Assembly (NCBI RefSeq): GCF_027922005.1
Contig: NZ_BSEV01000032.1
Location: forward strand, 38,117-102,116
Direction of reading: 5' to 3'
From: Streptosporangium carneum
GTDB lineage: Bacteria > Actinomycetota > Actinomycetes > Streptosporangiales > Streptosporangiaceae
Length of the DNA stretch: 64,000 nucleotides
Numbering within the stretch: position 1 is the stretch's first letter; each line of letters begins with the position of its first letter. Below the pieces are notes generated by a model. That model saw only the letters and a program-made list of their open reading frames with translations, had not been told where the DNA came from and searched no databases. Of the stretch, positions 24,844 through 33,806 are shown one piece after another. Both the position numbers and the translations under genes were made by a program.

Positions 24844-27800
24844 TCAGCCCGCGGACCACAGACGGGCGTAACGACCTCCCATGGCCAGCAGGTGCTCGTG
24901 CCCGCCGTCCTCCACGATCCGGCCTCCGTGCAGCACCAGGACGCGGTCGGCCCTGGCGGCGGTGGCCAGGCGGTGCGCCACGACGACGGTCGTGCGCCGC
25001 CTGGTGAGGCGTTCCCTGGCCGCGAGCACCGCCGCCTCGGCCAGGGGGTCGAGCGCGGCGGTCGCCTCGTCGAGCAGCAGGATGTCGGGGTCGGCGAGTT
25101 CCGCGCGTGCCAGCGCGACGAGCTGTTGCTGGCCCGCGGAGAGCCCCCTGCCGTGCTCGCCGACCGGTTGCCTGAAGCCCAGGGGCAGGGACGCCGCCAA
25201 GGCCAGGGCGTCGACCCTGCGGGCGGCCTCCTCGATCTCGGCGGGCCCGGCGTCCGGCCTGGGGTAGGCGATGTTGCTGGCGAGGTCGCCGGTGAACAGG
25301 GAGGGTTCCTGGGGCACGACGCCGAGACGCCGCCGGTACCGTGAGGGCGGGTAACGACGCAGATCGACGCCGTCGACCAGCACCCGCCCCTCCTCCGGGT
25401 CGTAGAACCTGGCGATCAGCTTGACCAGGGTCGACTTGCCCGCCCCCGTCGCCCCGACGACGGCGACCGTCTCCCCCGCCTCGATGCGCAGCGAGACGTC
25501 GCGGAGCGCGGGCCGTCGCGAGCCCGGATAGCGGAAGGTGACGTGCGAGAGCTCTATCTCGCCGCGCAGCCTGGCGGGGACCCGGACGGGGCGCTCGGGG
25601 GCGGCCACGGACGGGCGGGTGCGCAGGAGCTCGGCGACGCGCCGCATCCCGACCGAGGCCTGCTGGTAGGAGTCGAGCGCCGTGGACAGCTGCTGGACCG
25701 GGGAGAACAGCCGGGTGAGATAGAGCAGGAAGGCCAGGAGCACCCCGACCGTCATCTCCCCGTCGGCCACCCTGAGCGAGCCCGCTGCCAGCACGGCCGC
25801 GTAGGCGACGTCGAAGAGCAGGGCGACGGTCGGGGAGAACAGCGCGAGGTGCCTTCCCGCCCTGAGCCGGGAACGCCGGTAGGCGTCGCTGCGCTGGGAG
25901 AACCGGCGCGCCGAGCGCTCCTCCGCGCCGTGCGCCTGGGCGACCCGAAGTCCGGAGACGCCCTCCTGCAGCTCGGCGTTGACCGCGCCGTCGCGCTCCC
26001 TGGCCTCGGCGTACGCGGCCGCGGAGAAGCGACGGTAGACCAGGACCGCCATGACGAGAGGCGGCAGCACGGCAAAGGCGACCAGCGCGAGGGAGGGGTC
26101 GGCGAGCACCAGCGTCACGGCGACGCCCAGCAGCGTGAGGGTCTCCACCAGCGCGGTGGCCAGGCCGGTCGTCACGAACGCGGACAGGGCCTCCACGTCG
26201 GAGGTCATCCTCGTCATGATCTGTCCCGCCCGCTGGTGCTCGTGGTAGTCGAGCCCGAGCCTCTGCAGGTGGGCGAAACTCCGCACCCGCAGCAGGTAGA
26301 GCACGGTCTCCCCCGCGCGCGCCGTGACCACCGTCTGGCCCGCGACGGACAGGCTGCTGACCAGCACGGCCAGCAGCGCGACGCCGCTCGCGGCCCAGAG
26401 CACCGGCGCCGACCCCGTGGAGACCCCCTGGTCCACGCCGTGACGGATCAGGGTCGGCAGCGCGATGGAGGCCAGGCCGCCCAGAACCATGAGGGCGGCG
26501 CCGACGGCGAGCGGCCGGCGAACCGGTCCGACCACGCCGCCGACCCCGGGCTCCCCGTCGGGGGCTTCGACGTCCAGGCCGGGCGGCAGCCTGGGCTCCG
26601 CGTCCGCGGGCGGCAACGACACCGCCCATGGCGGCGCGCCCCCGACGCCGGTGTCGGGGCCAGGGCCTGCGCCCGCCTCCTCCGCGGGCCACAGCCCCGG
26701 GGTGAATCCGCCGCCCGCGACCTCGCCGCCACGCCGCGCCCCCGGGACGCCTCCGTTCCCGCGGAACGGTTCCGCGGTCGTCACGGGGGCGCCGGAGGAC
26801 CGTCCGAGCTCCTCCCCGGGACCGGCCAGCAACGAGGTGAACAGCGGGCAGCGGGCCTCCAGCTCCCGCCGGGTTCCGACGTCGACCACACGCCCCCGGT
26901 CCAGCACCGCGATCCGGTCGGCGAGGGCGAGGGTGGAGCGGCGGCGCGCGATGAGGAGGGTGGTGCGCTCCCCGGTCACGTCCCTGAGAGCGGCGTGGAC
27001 GGCAGCCTCCGTCCTGTTGTCGAGGGCGGAGGTGGCGTCGTCCATGACGAGCACCCTGGGCTCGGACAGCAGGGCGCGGGCCAGGGCGACCCGTTGCCGC
27101 TGGCCGCCGGACAGGGTGATTCCACGGTCGCCGACCACCGTGTCGTAGCCGTGCGGGAGGGCGGCGACGAAGTCGTGCGCCGCGGCCTTCCGCGCCGCGG
27201 CCTCGACGGCCGCGTCCGTCGCGCCCGGCAGGCCGTAGGCGATGTTGGCCCTGATGGTGTCGGAGAACAGGAACGGCTCCTCGAAGACGATCCCGACGGC
27301 CGAGCGCAGGTCGCGCAGCCGCAGCTGTCTGACGTCCGTCTCGGCTCCGGGGGGACCGAGGCCGACCGAGCCCGCGTGGACGTCGTAGAAGCGGGGCAGC
27401 AGCAGCGACAGCGTCGACTTGCCGGAACCGGTGGCGCCGACGATCGCCAGCGTCTCGCCTGGCTCGACGGTCAACGTGACGTCGCGCAGCACCGGCTCCT
27501 GGCGCGAGTAGCCGAAGGACACCCGTTCCAGCCGCACCGCGAGCGGCCCCTCCGGCAGGTCCCGGGGATCGGCCGCCTCGACGACCACGGGATTGGCGTC
27601 CACGATCTCGTAGATCCGGTCGGCCGCGACGCGCCCCGTCTGGACGGTGAGGACGAGTTGCCCGAGCGCCCCCGCCGGGCCGGCCAGCGAGGCGCAGTAG
27701 CTGGAGAACGCCAGGAACGTGCCGAGGCTCAGCGTCCCGTTCATGACGAGCCAGCCTCCGAGCCCGAGCAGGGCGACCTGCGCGAGACCGGGCAGCCCGG

Positions 27801-28560
27801 CCAGCAGGACGACGGAACGCGCCCTGAGCGTGGCCACCCGGAGCTGCTCGGCGAACAGCCGGAGCGCCAGCCCCCTGAACCTGCCGACCTCGCGGGACTC
27901 CTGCCCGAAGCCCGTGACCACGCGGATTCCGGCCACCCGCTCCGCGACGTGCTGCACGATGTCGCTCGCGCGCTCCCTGGCCGACCAGGTCGCGGGAAGC
28001 AGGACCCTGCCGGTGCGCAGGGTCACCACCGCCATGAGGGCGAAGACCAGGACGGCGACGAGGGTCAGCGGCGCCGACAGGAAGGCCATCGCCCCCAGCG
28101 CGAAGACCCCCATGGCCAGTGCCCCGGCGATCGCCGTCGCCTCGGTGAGGAAGCGCTGCACGGCCTGGAGGTCGACGATCGCCCGCGAGACCACCTGGCC
28201 GGTGCGCAGGCCGTCCTGCCTGACGCCGTCCAGCCGCTGCACCGACTCGAACACCTCGCGCCGCAGATCGTGCTGCACTCCCAGGGCCAGCGTCTCGGTG
28301 GCGTACTGGGAGAGGAACGAACCGGCGAAACGCAGGGCGGCCAGGCCGAGCAGCACGCCCAGGACGACGCCCGTCGCCGCGCCCCGGCCCGCGACCGCGT
28401 CGTCGACCACGGCCCTGGCGACGAGCGGGCCGACCGCGCCCAACGCGATGATCAGCAGTGACGAGACGGCGACGAGGGCCGCAGCGAACGGATGTCGCAG
28501 GCACTGCCCGGCGAGCCGCCGGATCGACCCCCGTGGCCTCGCCGGAGCCGGTGCGGTCAC
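24844..28560 (-). CDS. Fused four-domain ABC exporter (TMD-NBD-TMD-NBD) of the lasso-peptide operon
   Basis: A 1238-residue single-chain exporter. Half 1: six-helix domain (about 15-310), NBD with Walker A GATGSGKST, signature LSGGQRQR, Walker B VLVMDDATS and H-loop position LLIARRRS. Half 2: second membrane domain (about 660-960), Walker A GATGAGKST, signature LSAGQQQL, Walker B DILLLDEATAALD and VVVAHRL. NBD1 has Asp instead of the catalytic Glu and Arg instead of the switch His, so one ATP site is degenerate, as in heterodimeric exporters; NBD2 is canonical. A Pro/Gly-rich linker joins the halves. GTG 28560 lies 78 bases after the B1 gene. Its place at the end of the operon suggests that it exports the mature lasso peptide and provides self-immunity. 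Confidence 0.92.
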   Translation of the reverse strand: MTAPAPARPRGSIRRLAGQCLRHPFAAALVAVSSLLIIALGAVGPLVARAVVDDAVAGRGAATGVVLGVLLGLAALRFAGSFLSQYATETLALGVQHDLRREVFESVQRLDGVRQDGLRTGQVVSRAIVDLQAVQRFLTEATAIAGALAMGVFALGAMAFLSAPLTLVAVLVFALMAVVTLRTGRVLLPATWSARERASDIVQHVAERVAGIRVVTGFGQESREVGRFRGLALRLFAEQLRVATLRARSVVLLAGLPGLAQVALLGLGGWLVMNGTLSLGTFLAFSSYCASLAGPAGALGQLVLTVQTGRVAADRIYEIVDANPVVVEAADPRDLPEGPLAVRLERVSFGYSRQEPVLRDVTLTVEPGETLAIVGATGSGKSTLSLLLPRFYDVHAGSVGLGPPGAETDVRQLRLRDLRSAVGIVFEEPFLFSDTIRANIAYGLPGATDAAVEAAARKAAAHDFVAALPHGYDTVVGDRGITLSGGQRQRVALARALLSEPRVLVMDDATSALDNRTEAAVHAALRDVTGERTTLLIARRRSTLALADRIAVLDRGRVVDVGTRRELEARCPLFTSLLAGPGEELGRSSGAPVTTAEPFRGNGGVPGARRGGEVAGGGFTPGLWPAEEAGAGPGPDTGVGGAPPWAVSLPPADAEPRLPPGLDVEAPDGEPGVGGVVGPVRRPLAVGAALMVLGGLASIALPTLIRHGVDQGVSTGSAPVLWAASGVALLAVLVSSLSVAGQTVVTARAGETVLYLLRVRSFAHLQRLGLDYHEHQRAGQIMTRMTSDVEALSAFVTTGLATALVETLTLLGVAVTLVLADPSLALVAFAVLPPLVMAVLVYRRFSAAAYAEARERDGAVNAELQEGVSGLRVAQAHGAEERSARRFSQRSDAYRRSRLRAGRHLALFSPTVALLFDVAYAAVLAAGSLRVADGEMTVGVLLAFLLYLTRLFSPVQQLSTALDSYQQASVGMRRVAELLRTRPSVAAPERPVRVPARLRGEIELSHVTFRYPGSRRPALRDVSLRIEAGETVAVVGATGAGKSTLVKLIARFYDPEEGRVLVDGVDLRRYPPSRYRRRLGVVPQEPSLFTGDLASNIAYPRPDAGPAEIEEAARRVDALALAASLPLGFRQPVGEHGRGLSAGQQQLVALARAELADPDILLLDEATAALDPLAEAAVLAARERLTRRRTTVVVAHRLATAARADRVLVLHGGRIVEDGGHEHLLAMGGRYARLWSAG

Positions 28561-28638
28561 CGCCCCCTCCCAAGCGGGCTCCCGCTTTTTCGACTCCCCT
28601 GTCCGGCCCCGGCTCCTCGGCTTCCGGCACCGGACATC

Positions 28639-28908
28639 TCAGACGGGCCCGCCCGCCGGCACGAGGATCCCCGTGGAGATCATCTCGTTCATGACGTCGG
28701 CGACGTCGGCCTCGGCCACCGCCTGGTCGACGGAGAACTCCTCCAGCAGGGCCTTGACGGCATGGGCCGGATCCCCTGAGGTCAGCAGCGTCCTCAGCAC
28801 GGTCGACCCGCTGGGGTTGAGGTTGAAGTACTCACCTCGCACCTCGTCGAGGAGCACCAGTCCGTAGTCGGTTTCCACCTGGCGTATGTGGGGGGCGAGC
28901 GCGTACAT
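28639..28908 (-). CDS. PqqD-family RiPP recognition element (lasso B1)
   Basis: An 89-residue PqqD/RRE protein that binds the precursor leader and hands it to the B2 protease and macrocyclase. The fold signature is clear: VLLDEVRGEYFNLNPSGSTVLRTL, then a helix (AVKALLEEFSVDQAVAEADV) and DVMNEMISTGILVPAG. ATG 28908 is preceded by GGAGGATCG, an excellent ribosome site. In the same frame a GTG at 29112 overlaps the stop of the preceding gene and would add a 68-residue Arg/Gly-rich tail; I judge that unlikely. B1 is separated from B2 by the P450 and beta-propeller genes, an unusual order for a lasso operon. Confidence 0.9.
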   Translation of the reverse strand: MYALAPHIRQVETDYGLVLLDEVRGEYFNLNPSGSTVLRTLLTSGDPAHAVKALLEEFSVDQAVAEADVADVMNEMISTGILVPAGGPV

Positions 28909-29108
28909 CGATCCTCCGTTTCCCTCCGCCGCTCCGGGGCTTCCGGACGGGCGGCGCGACTTGTCTCTGAGAGGCCCCTCCTGCGAACGGCCCCGCCTCC
29001 GAGGGCCCTGAGCACGGCGGCCGGGCGCCTTCACCGGTTCGTCGTCGCCGCTCGCCGTACCGGCGCCCTCGGCGACGCCGAGCGGATCGGCGCCGGCGCG
29101 CGCCCCGG

Positions 29109-30038
29109 TCACGGCACCGGGGTCAGGAGGGGCACGCACACGGCGATCCCTCCCGGGTTGACGTCCAGCGGGATGGTCGAGACGACCGTGTCGGTCTCCG
29201 TGCTGATGACGGAGATGTCGTTGCTCTCGCGGTTCGTCACGTAGACGTGGCGGCCGTCCGGGCCGATCGCCAGGTTCTCCGGTCTCTCACCGACGCCGAT
29301 CACGGCCCCGACGGCCGCACCGGCGGTGTCGAGGGCCACCACGACGTCGGAGTAGTAGCTCGTGACGTAGCAGCGCCCGCCGTCCGGGGTGACCACGACC
29401 CCGAAGGGCCCGGACTCCGTGGCGACGGTCGCGACGACCGAGTCGGTGGCCGTCTCGATGACGCTGACGCTGCTGGTCCCGCCCGAGTTGGCGGAGTTGG
29501 TCACGTACACCCGCGCGCCGTCCGGTGCCACGACGACGCCGTTGGGGTTGACGCCGGTCGGGACGACGGCGGTGACGGCGCCCGCGGCCGTGTCTATCAC
29601 CGACACGTCGCCGCCCTCGAAGTTGGTCACGTACAGGCGGCGGCCGTCCGGGCTGACGGCCGGGTTGCCGGGGTTGCGGCCGACCGGGATCGTACGGATC
29701 ACCGCCCCGCTCGCCGTGTCGACCACGGAGACGTCGTCGCCGTTGTAGTTGGTGACGTAGAGGCGGCGGCCGTCCGGCGCGGCGGCGACTCCTCCGGGCC
29801 CGCTGCCGACGGCGACCGTCGCGGTGACGGCCCACGTGCCGGAGTCGATGACGGAGAGCGTGCCGTCGTGGAAGTTCGCCACGTACACCGTCCCGCCGTC
29901 CGGGGAGGCCGCGACGCCGAAGGGCGTGGCGCCCACCGGGATCCTGGCCACCACCTCGTTCGCCACCGGGTCGACCACCAGGGTGGTCGCCGTCATCAGC
30001 GCCGGCACGCAGAGCCTCACGCCTGGGACACCGGACAC
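29109..30038 (-). CDS. YVTN-type beta-propeller protein within the lasso operon
   Basis: A 309-residue protein made of six clear ~42-residue repeats (pattern VxxTIPVGxxPxGVAxSPDG, then RLYVTNxxGDDVSVID), with partial blade strands at both ends (VRLCVPALMT and AVCVPLLTP) that would close a seven-bladed propeller. No signal peptide or membrane helix is visible, so it should be cytoplasmic. GTG 30038 has AAGGAGG seven bases upstream and overlaps the end of the P450 gene by 22 bases, so co-translation is likely. Its role in the pathway is unknown: a scaffold, a P450 partner or a peptide-binding/isomerase-like function are all open. I do not know this protein as a standard lasso-cluster component. 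Confidence 0.87.
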   Translation of the reverse strand: MSGVPGVRLCVPALMTATTLVVDPVANEVVARIPVGATPFGVAASPDGGTVYVANFHDGTLSVIDSGTWAVTATVAVGSGPGGVAAAPDGRRLYVTNYNGDDVSVVDTASGAVIRTIPVGRNPGNPAVSPDGRRLYVTNFEGGDVSVIDTAAGAVTAVVPTGVNPNGVVVAPDGARVYVTNSANSGGTSSVSVIETATDSVVATVATESGPFGVVVTPDGGRCYVTSYYSDVVVALDTAGAAVGAVIGVGERPENLAIGPDGRHVYVTNRESNDISVISTETDTVVSTIPLDVNPGGIAVCVPLLTPVP

Positions 30039-31336
30039 GCCCTCACCTCCTTCGCCTCGGAACCGGTTCGCGTCCCCGCCCCTGTCCCCGCCCCTGTCCC
30101 GGCCCGCGTCCCCGTCTCCCAGGTGACCGGGAGCTCGGTCACCCCCTGCAGGCTGAGCGGAGGCTTGGCGGGCAGCCGCTCCACGGGCGTCGCGAGCCGC
30201 AGGGTGGGGACGCGCTCGAACAGCGTCCCCAGGGCCACCTCGAGCTCTAGCCTGGCGAGGTGCTGCCCCAGGCACAGGTGGGGGCCGTGCCCGAAGGCCA
30301 CCTGGCCTCTGGCCCGCCGGGACAGGTCGAGGACGTCCGGGTCGGGGAACGCCTCCCCGTCGCGGTTCGCGGCCGCGGTCGACAGGACGACCGCGTCCCC
30401 CGCGCGGATGGTCGAGCCCGCCAGCTCGACGTCGGCCTTCGCCACCCGCAGCAGGACGTCGGCGATGGACAGGTAGCGCAGCAGCTCCTCGACCGCGTCC
30501 GGCAGAAGGGACGGGTCGTCCCGCATCCGGCGCAGCTGCCGCGGATGCTCCAGGAGCGTCAGCACACCCAGTGCGATCATGTTCTCGGTGGTCTCGTGCC
30601 CGGCGACCAGCAGCATCATCACCGTGGAGAGCGTCCTGCGGTAGGTCAGCTCACCGGCGCGCATCCTCGCGACCAGGTCACCGAGCAGGCCGGAGCCCAC
30701 TTCCCCGTCGTCCTCGGCGAGCAGCAACCGCTCCAGATGGGGCCGCAGCTCTCCCAGCCCCCGGTCGCCCCGTCTCAGGCACTCGTAGAAGACCGCCCGC
30801 CGCGCGCCCCGCACCCCCAGGATCTCGGTGAGCACCAGGGCGGGCAGGGCGGCGGCGAACGCGGGCACCAGGTCGACGGGCGGCCGTTCGGACAGCAGCC
30901 GGTCCAGGAGCCGGTCGACGGCCCGCTGGATCACCGGCCGGAGCGCGGAGACGCGGCCGGGCCCGAACTCCCTGCTCAGCATCCGGCGGTGGACGCCGTG
31001 CTCGGGCGGGTCCATCTGGACGAACGACTGGGACTCCCGCAGCGCCTCGGGGGCGACCCTGAGGTCGGGCGGTATGTGTTCCAGCTCGGGATACCGGGGG
31101 TCGGTGACGTCCGCGGAGATCCTGGAGTCGGCCAGCAGCGCCCGCACCTCGGCGTGCCCGGTGACCAGCCACGCGGGACGTCCTCCGGCCAGCGTCACCC
31201 GGGCCAGGGGTCCGTGCGCGCGCAGTCTCGCGTAGCCGGGGGGCGGGTGGTAGGGGCATCCGCGCGCCATCGGGAAGTCGGGTTCCGCCCCTCCGCCGGG
31301 CAGGGCGTCGTGGAGGCCGGAGACCTCAGTGTCCAT
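30017..31336 (-). CDS. Cytochrome P450, predicted tailoring enzyme of the lasso peptide
   Basis: A 439-residue bacterial class I P450. Motifs: DPPEHGVHRRMLSREF (C-helix), I-helix LLVAGHETT, K-helix EELLRYL, RVAKADVELAG, ANRDGEAFPDPD and the haem-binding FGHGPHLCLGQHLAR with Cys355 as axial ligand. It should hydroxylate or cross-link a residue of the precursor or mature peptide; electron-transfer partners are not encoded nearby. The C-terminus has a low-complexity Gly/Thr/Arg tail (TGAGTGAGTRTG), coded by a short DNA repeat. ATG 31336 is preceded by GGAGG and overlaps the B2 gene by 11 bases, so it is truly part of the operon. The core contains three Trp and one Tyr as plausible targets; this is inference. 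Confidence 0.93.
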   Translation of the reverse strand: MDTEVSGLHDALPGGGAEPDFPMARGCPYHPPPGYARLRAHGPLARVTLAGGRPAWLVTGHAEVRALLADSRISADVTDPRYPELEHIPPDLRVAPEALRESQSFVQMDPPEHGVHRRMLSREFGPGRVSALRPVIQRAVDRLLDRLLSERPPVDLVPAFAAALPALVLTEILGVRGARRAVFYECLRRGDRGLGELRPHLERLLLAEDDGEVGSGLLGDLVARMRAGELTYRRTLSTVMMLLVAGHETTENMIALGVLTLLEHPRQLRRMRDDPSLLPDAVEELLRYLSIADVLLRVAKADVELAGSTIRAGDAVVLSTAAANRDGEAFPDPDVLDLSRRARGQVAFGHGPHLCLGQHLARLELEVALGTLFERVPTLRLATPVERLPAKPPLSLQGVTELPVTWETGTRAGTGAGTGAGTRTGSEAKEVRACPVSQA

Positions 31337-31754
31337 CGGGTCCCACCTCCACGAGAACCCGCAGGTAGTCCTCGGGAAGGTCCTCGTCCACGTCGCGCCC
31401 CTCCGCGCGCACCCACGCGTGCGCCCCGAAGGGCGGCGTGACACGCGCGCCGACGCACCAGGTCGGCCAGCAGCCCCACATCCGGCACAGGATCGTCGTG
31501 GCCAGCGCGCGAGGCAGGCATCCGTTCGGTCCGCTGCAGGCCCAGCTCGTCCTGACGACCACCGAACGCGCCCGGCTCGCCTCGCCGTACCGGGCGGGCC
31601 GCGCCCCGCGCCGCAGACGGCGCAGGACCCGCTGGATCCTGATCGGCGACTGTTTCTCGAGTCTTCTCGCGACGAAGACCGCCACCCTGGCGAACAGCCG
31701 ATCCCGCCAGGACAGCGAGGCGGGGTCGATGGAGATGGTCTGGGGCATGGTCAT
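31326..31754 (-). CDS. Lasso peptide leader peptidase B2 (transglutaminase-like cysteine protease)
   Basis: A 142-residue stand-alone B2 protein. It cleaves the leader from the precursor, guided by B1. The catalytic Cys79 is in GPNGCLPRALATTILCR and His112 in PFGAHAWVRAEG, followed by the acidic segment DVDEDLPEDY, as in the transglutaminase-core family of lasso proteases. The N-terminal half is basic and helical (RVAVFVARRLEKQ). ATG 31754 follows GGAG at six bases. It begins 24 bases after the macrocyclase stop and overlaps the P450 start. Confidence 0.93.
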   Translation of the reverse strand: MTMPQTISIDPASLSWRDRLFARVAVFVARRLEKQSPIRIQRVLRRLRRGARPARYGEASRARSVVVRTSWACSGPNGCLPRALATTILCRMWGCWPTWCVGARVTPPFGAHAWVRAEGRDVDEDLPEDYLRVLVEVGPDGH

Positions 31755-31778
31755 GGTCGGCTCCAGGAGGTGTCGAGG

Positions 31779-33641
31779 TCAGTCCGGGGCGCCGGAACGC
31801 CGGCCGCCGGTGGAGGTGTTCTCCCTTTCGAGCTGGTTGCGCAGCCAGATCTCGCAGGCGATGGTCGGCTCCAGCCTCAGCGAGAACGTCTCCACGTCGA
31901 CGGGACCGTGGCACGTCCTGCGCAGCCTCGCCAGGTCGACGATCCCGAGCCGCGCCAGCTCCGAGTCCTCGACGATCCCGATGATCTGGTCGCGGTGTCT
32001 CCTGCTGCCCAGGACCGCGTTCGCCGGGGTGTGCGACTTCGTCGTCCTGGTCAGGGTGACGTCGGGGACGATCCCCCGCATGGCCTCGACCAGGATGGGT
32101 TTGTACTTTCCCGGGTCGTAGCGGTCGGCCAGCCGTACCGACAGCACGGCGTCCATCACCCGGTCGTCGAAGAACGGGGCGCTCGTCAGGGCTCCGTCCG
32201 CCGCCGAGATCTGCTGGAAGCCGCGCGTCGACTGCGCGCCGGAGTGGATGGACGCCAGCGTGGTGTGCATGCCCCGGTCGGCGTCCAGGACCGGGTCCAG
32301 CGCGGCGGCACGCCGTATCTCGTCGCGGACCATGCCGATCCCCTCGGCGCTGAGCCACGTCGGCAGCGCGGGGAACGCGCCCCACCCGAACTCGGCGCTG
32401 CTCATGTCGACGTCGTGGTTGGGAAGCCGGTCGGCGGCCTCCCTCAGCCACGCGGCGTAGGTTCCCGCGGTGAGCATGCTGCGCACCACGCGCGTCCACG
32501 ACCACCGGTGCTTGGCCGTGATGGCCTGCAGGTGGCGAAAACCGAGCCGCGGCCGGCTGCGCAGCAGGCGGGGCAGCCACTGGTAGGAGTTGGAGCACAT
32601 CTCGTCGCCGCCGAAACCGACCAGGTGCACGCGGGGCCGGTGCCGCTCCCCCCGCATGAGGATGTGGCGGTACGGCTCGCGGTTGTGCTGGGCGAGGAAG
32701 GGCTCGTCGAACGAGTCGCGGGCCGTCAGGATGCCGTCGTAGACCAGCGGCACCTCGTCGGCGGCGAGGACCTCGTGGCGCAGGCCGTACCCGGAGCGCC
32801 GCAGTTCCTCGGCCGTGCGCGCCGCCCACTCGACGTCCTCGTCCAGGGTGTCCGGCTGGGCCGTGGTCAGTGCGACGACGTCGGCCCCCTCCCGTGTCGC
32901 CAACGAGACCAGCGAGCTGGAGTCGAGGCCGCTCAGGTGGGCGGCGACGGTCTGTCCCGGCGCGGCGCGGACCAGCACCGCCTCCCGGAGCGCCGCGCGC
33001 AGGGCCGCCGCGGCGTCGGCCCGTGACAGCTCGGCGGGCGGCGGGAACCACCATCTCTCCTCCCGCGCGCGTCCCTGCCTGTCGAGCCGTACCGCGTGGC
33101 CCGGCCACACCGCCCGTACCGTCGTCCAGACCGACTCCCAGCCCAGCGGCCACGGCGGCGCCGTGAACAGCAGCCGGGAGGCGATCCGCGCGGGGTCGAC
33201 GGAGCCGTGGGACAGCGCGGCCAGCACGTTCGCGTGGTCGCCCGCCACCTGCAGCCCGGCGACCTCGGTGTGGAAGACGCGCCGCATTCCCGTCGCGTCG
33301 CCGTACAGCGTGGTGACCCCGTCATGCGAGGCGGCGAGGTGGAAACTGCCCGCGATCCTGGCGCGGAGGTCGCCGAGCCGCCCGCCGCGGGCCACCTCGG
33401 CCGCCCTGGCCGCGAGCCACTCGCCGGTCACGGCGTGCTCGCCCAGGACGGCGACCGCGCTGTCTCCCGCGCGGCCGACCGACAGCCGTTCGTCGTCCCA
33501 CCGGCCGACGAGCCAGGGGCGGCCGGAGGCGTGCGTCAGTTCTGCGACGTCGACGTACCGGTCACGAAGCCGCTCGACCACGGCGAAACCATCATCGGTG
33601 TCCGGAAGCACGACGAACCATGGGATCTTCATCTGGGACAC
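31779..33641 (-). CDS. Lasso peptide macrocyclase C (asparagine synthetase-like)
   Basis: A 620-residue enzyme of the asparagine-synthetase B fold that adenylates the ring-forming Glu/Asp side chain and closes the isopeptide bond with the core's N-terminus. The N-terminal ~210 residues resemble a glutaminase domain without its catalytic N-terminal Cys. The synthetase domain has the PP-loop HLSGLDSSSLVSLA (about 233), VGFGGDEMCSNSYQW, and RYDPGKYKPILVEAMRG followed by KSHTPANAVLG. GTG 33641 is preceded by AGGAGGAG at about ten bases; ATG 33632 is an alternative. It lies 165 bases after the precursor gene, past a strong hairpin. Confidence 0.95.
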   Translation of the reverse strand: MSQMKIPWFVVLPDTDDGFAVVERLRDRYVDVAELTHASGRPWLVGRWDDERLSVGRAGDSAVAVLGEHAVTGEWLAARAAEVARGGRLGDLRARIAGSFHLAASHDGVTTLYGDATGMRRVFHTEVAGLQVAGDHANVLAALSHGSVDPARIASRLLFTAPPWPLGWESVWTTVRAVWPGHAVRLDRQGRAREERWWFPPPAELSRADAAAALRAALREAVLVRAAPGQTVAAHLSGLDSSSLVSLATREGADVVALTTAQPDTLDEDVEWAARTAEELRRSGYGLRHEVLAADEVPLVYDGILTARDSFDEPFLAQHNREPYRHILMRGERHRPRVHLVGFGGDEMCSNSYQWLPRLLRSRPRLGFRHLQAITAKHRWSWTRVVRSMLTAGTYAAWLREAADRLPNHDVDMSSAEFGWGAFPALPTWLSAEGIGMVRDEIRRAAALDPVLDADRGMHTTLASIHSGAQSTRGFQQISAADGALTSAPFFDDRVMDAVLSVRLADRYDPGKYKPILVEAMRGIVPDVTLTRTTKSHTPANAVLGSRRHRDQIIGIVEDSELARLGIVDLARLRRTCHGPVDVETFSLRLEPTIACEIWLRNQLERENTSTGGRRSGAPD

Positions 33642-33747
33642 GCTGGTGCACTCCTCCTGAGCTGAGACCACGGTGGGCGGCCGTGCCGTCCGCCCCGCCG
33701 GGGACGGCGGTTCCGCCGGGAAGACGACGGACGGCGGGAAACCGATG

Positions 33748-33781
33748 GACGGCGCGCGGCGTGAGAACGCCGCGCGCCGTC
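33748..33781 (-). terminator. 15-bp hairpin between lasso precursor and macrocyclase genes
   Basis: GACGGCGCGCGGCGT (33748-33762), four-base loop, ACGCCGCGCGCCGTC (33767-33781): a perfect 15-bp GC-rich stem beginning 26 bases after the precursor stop on the minus strand. No T run follows, so it is better seen as a partial terminator or mRNA 3'-end stabiliser that lets the precursor be made in excess over the enzymes. Confidence 0.7.
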
Positions 33782-33806
33782 GCCTTCACCCGACGAGCCG
33801 GGCTTG

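Noticed and set aside
24650..28630. A 1326-codon frame on the minus strand over the ABC exporter
   Set aside because: It is a shifted frame of the exporter with Arg/Gly/Ala-rich translation; the exporter frame has all ABC motifs.
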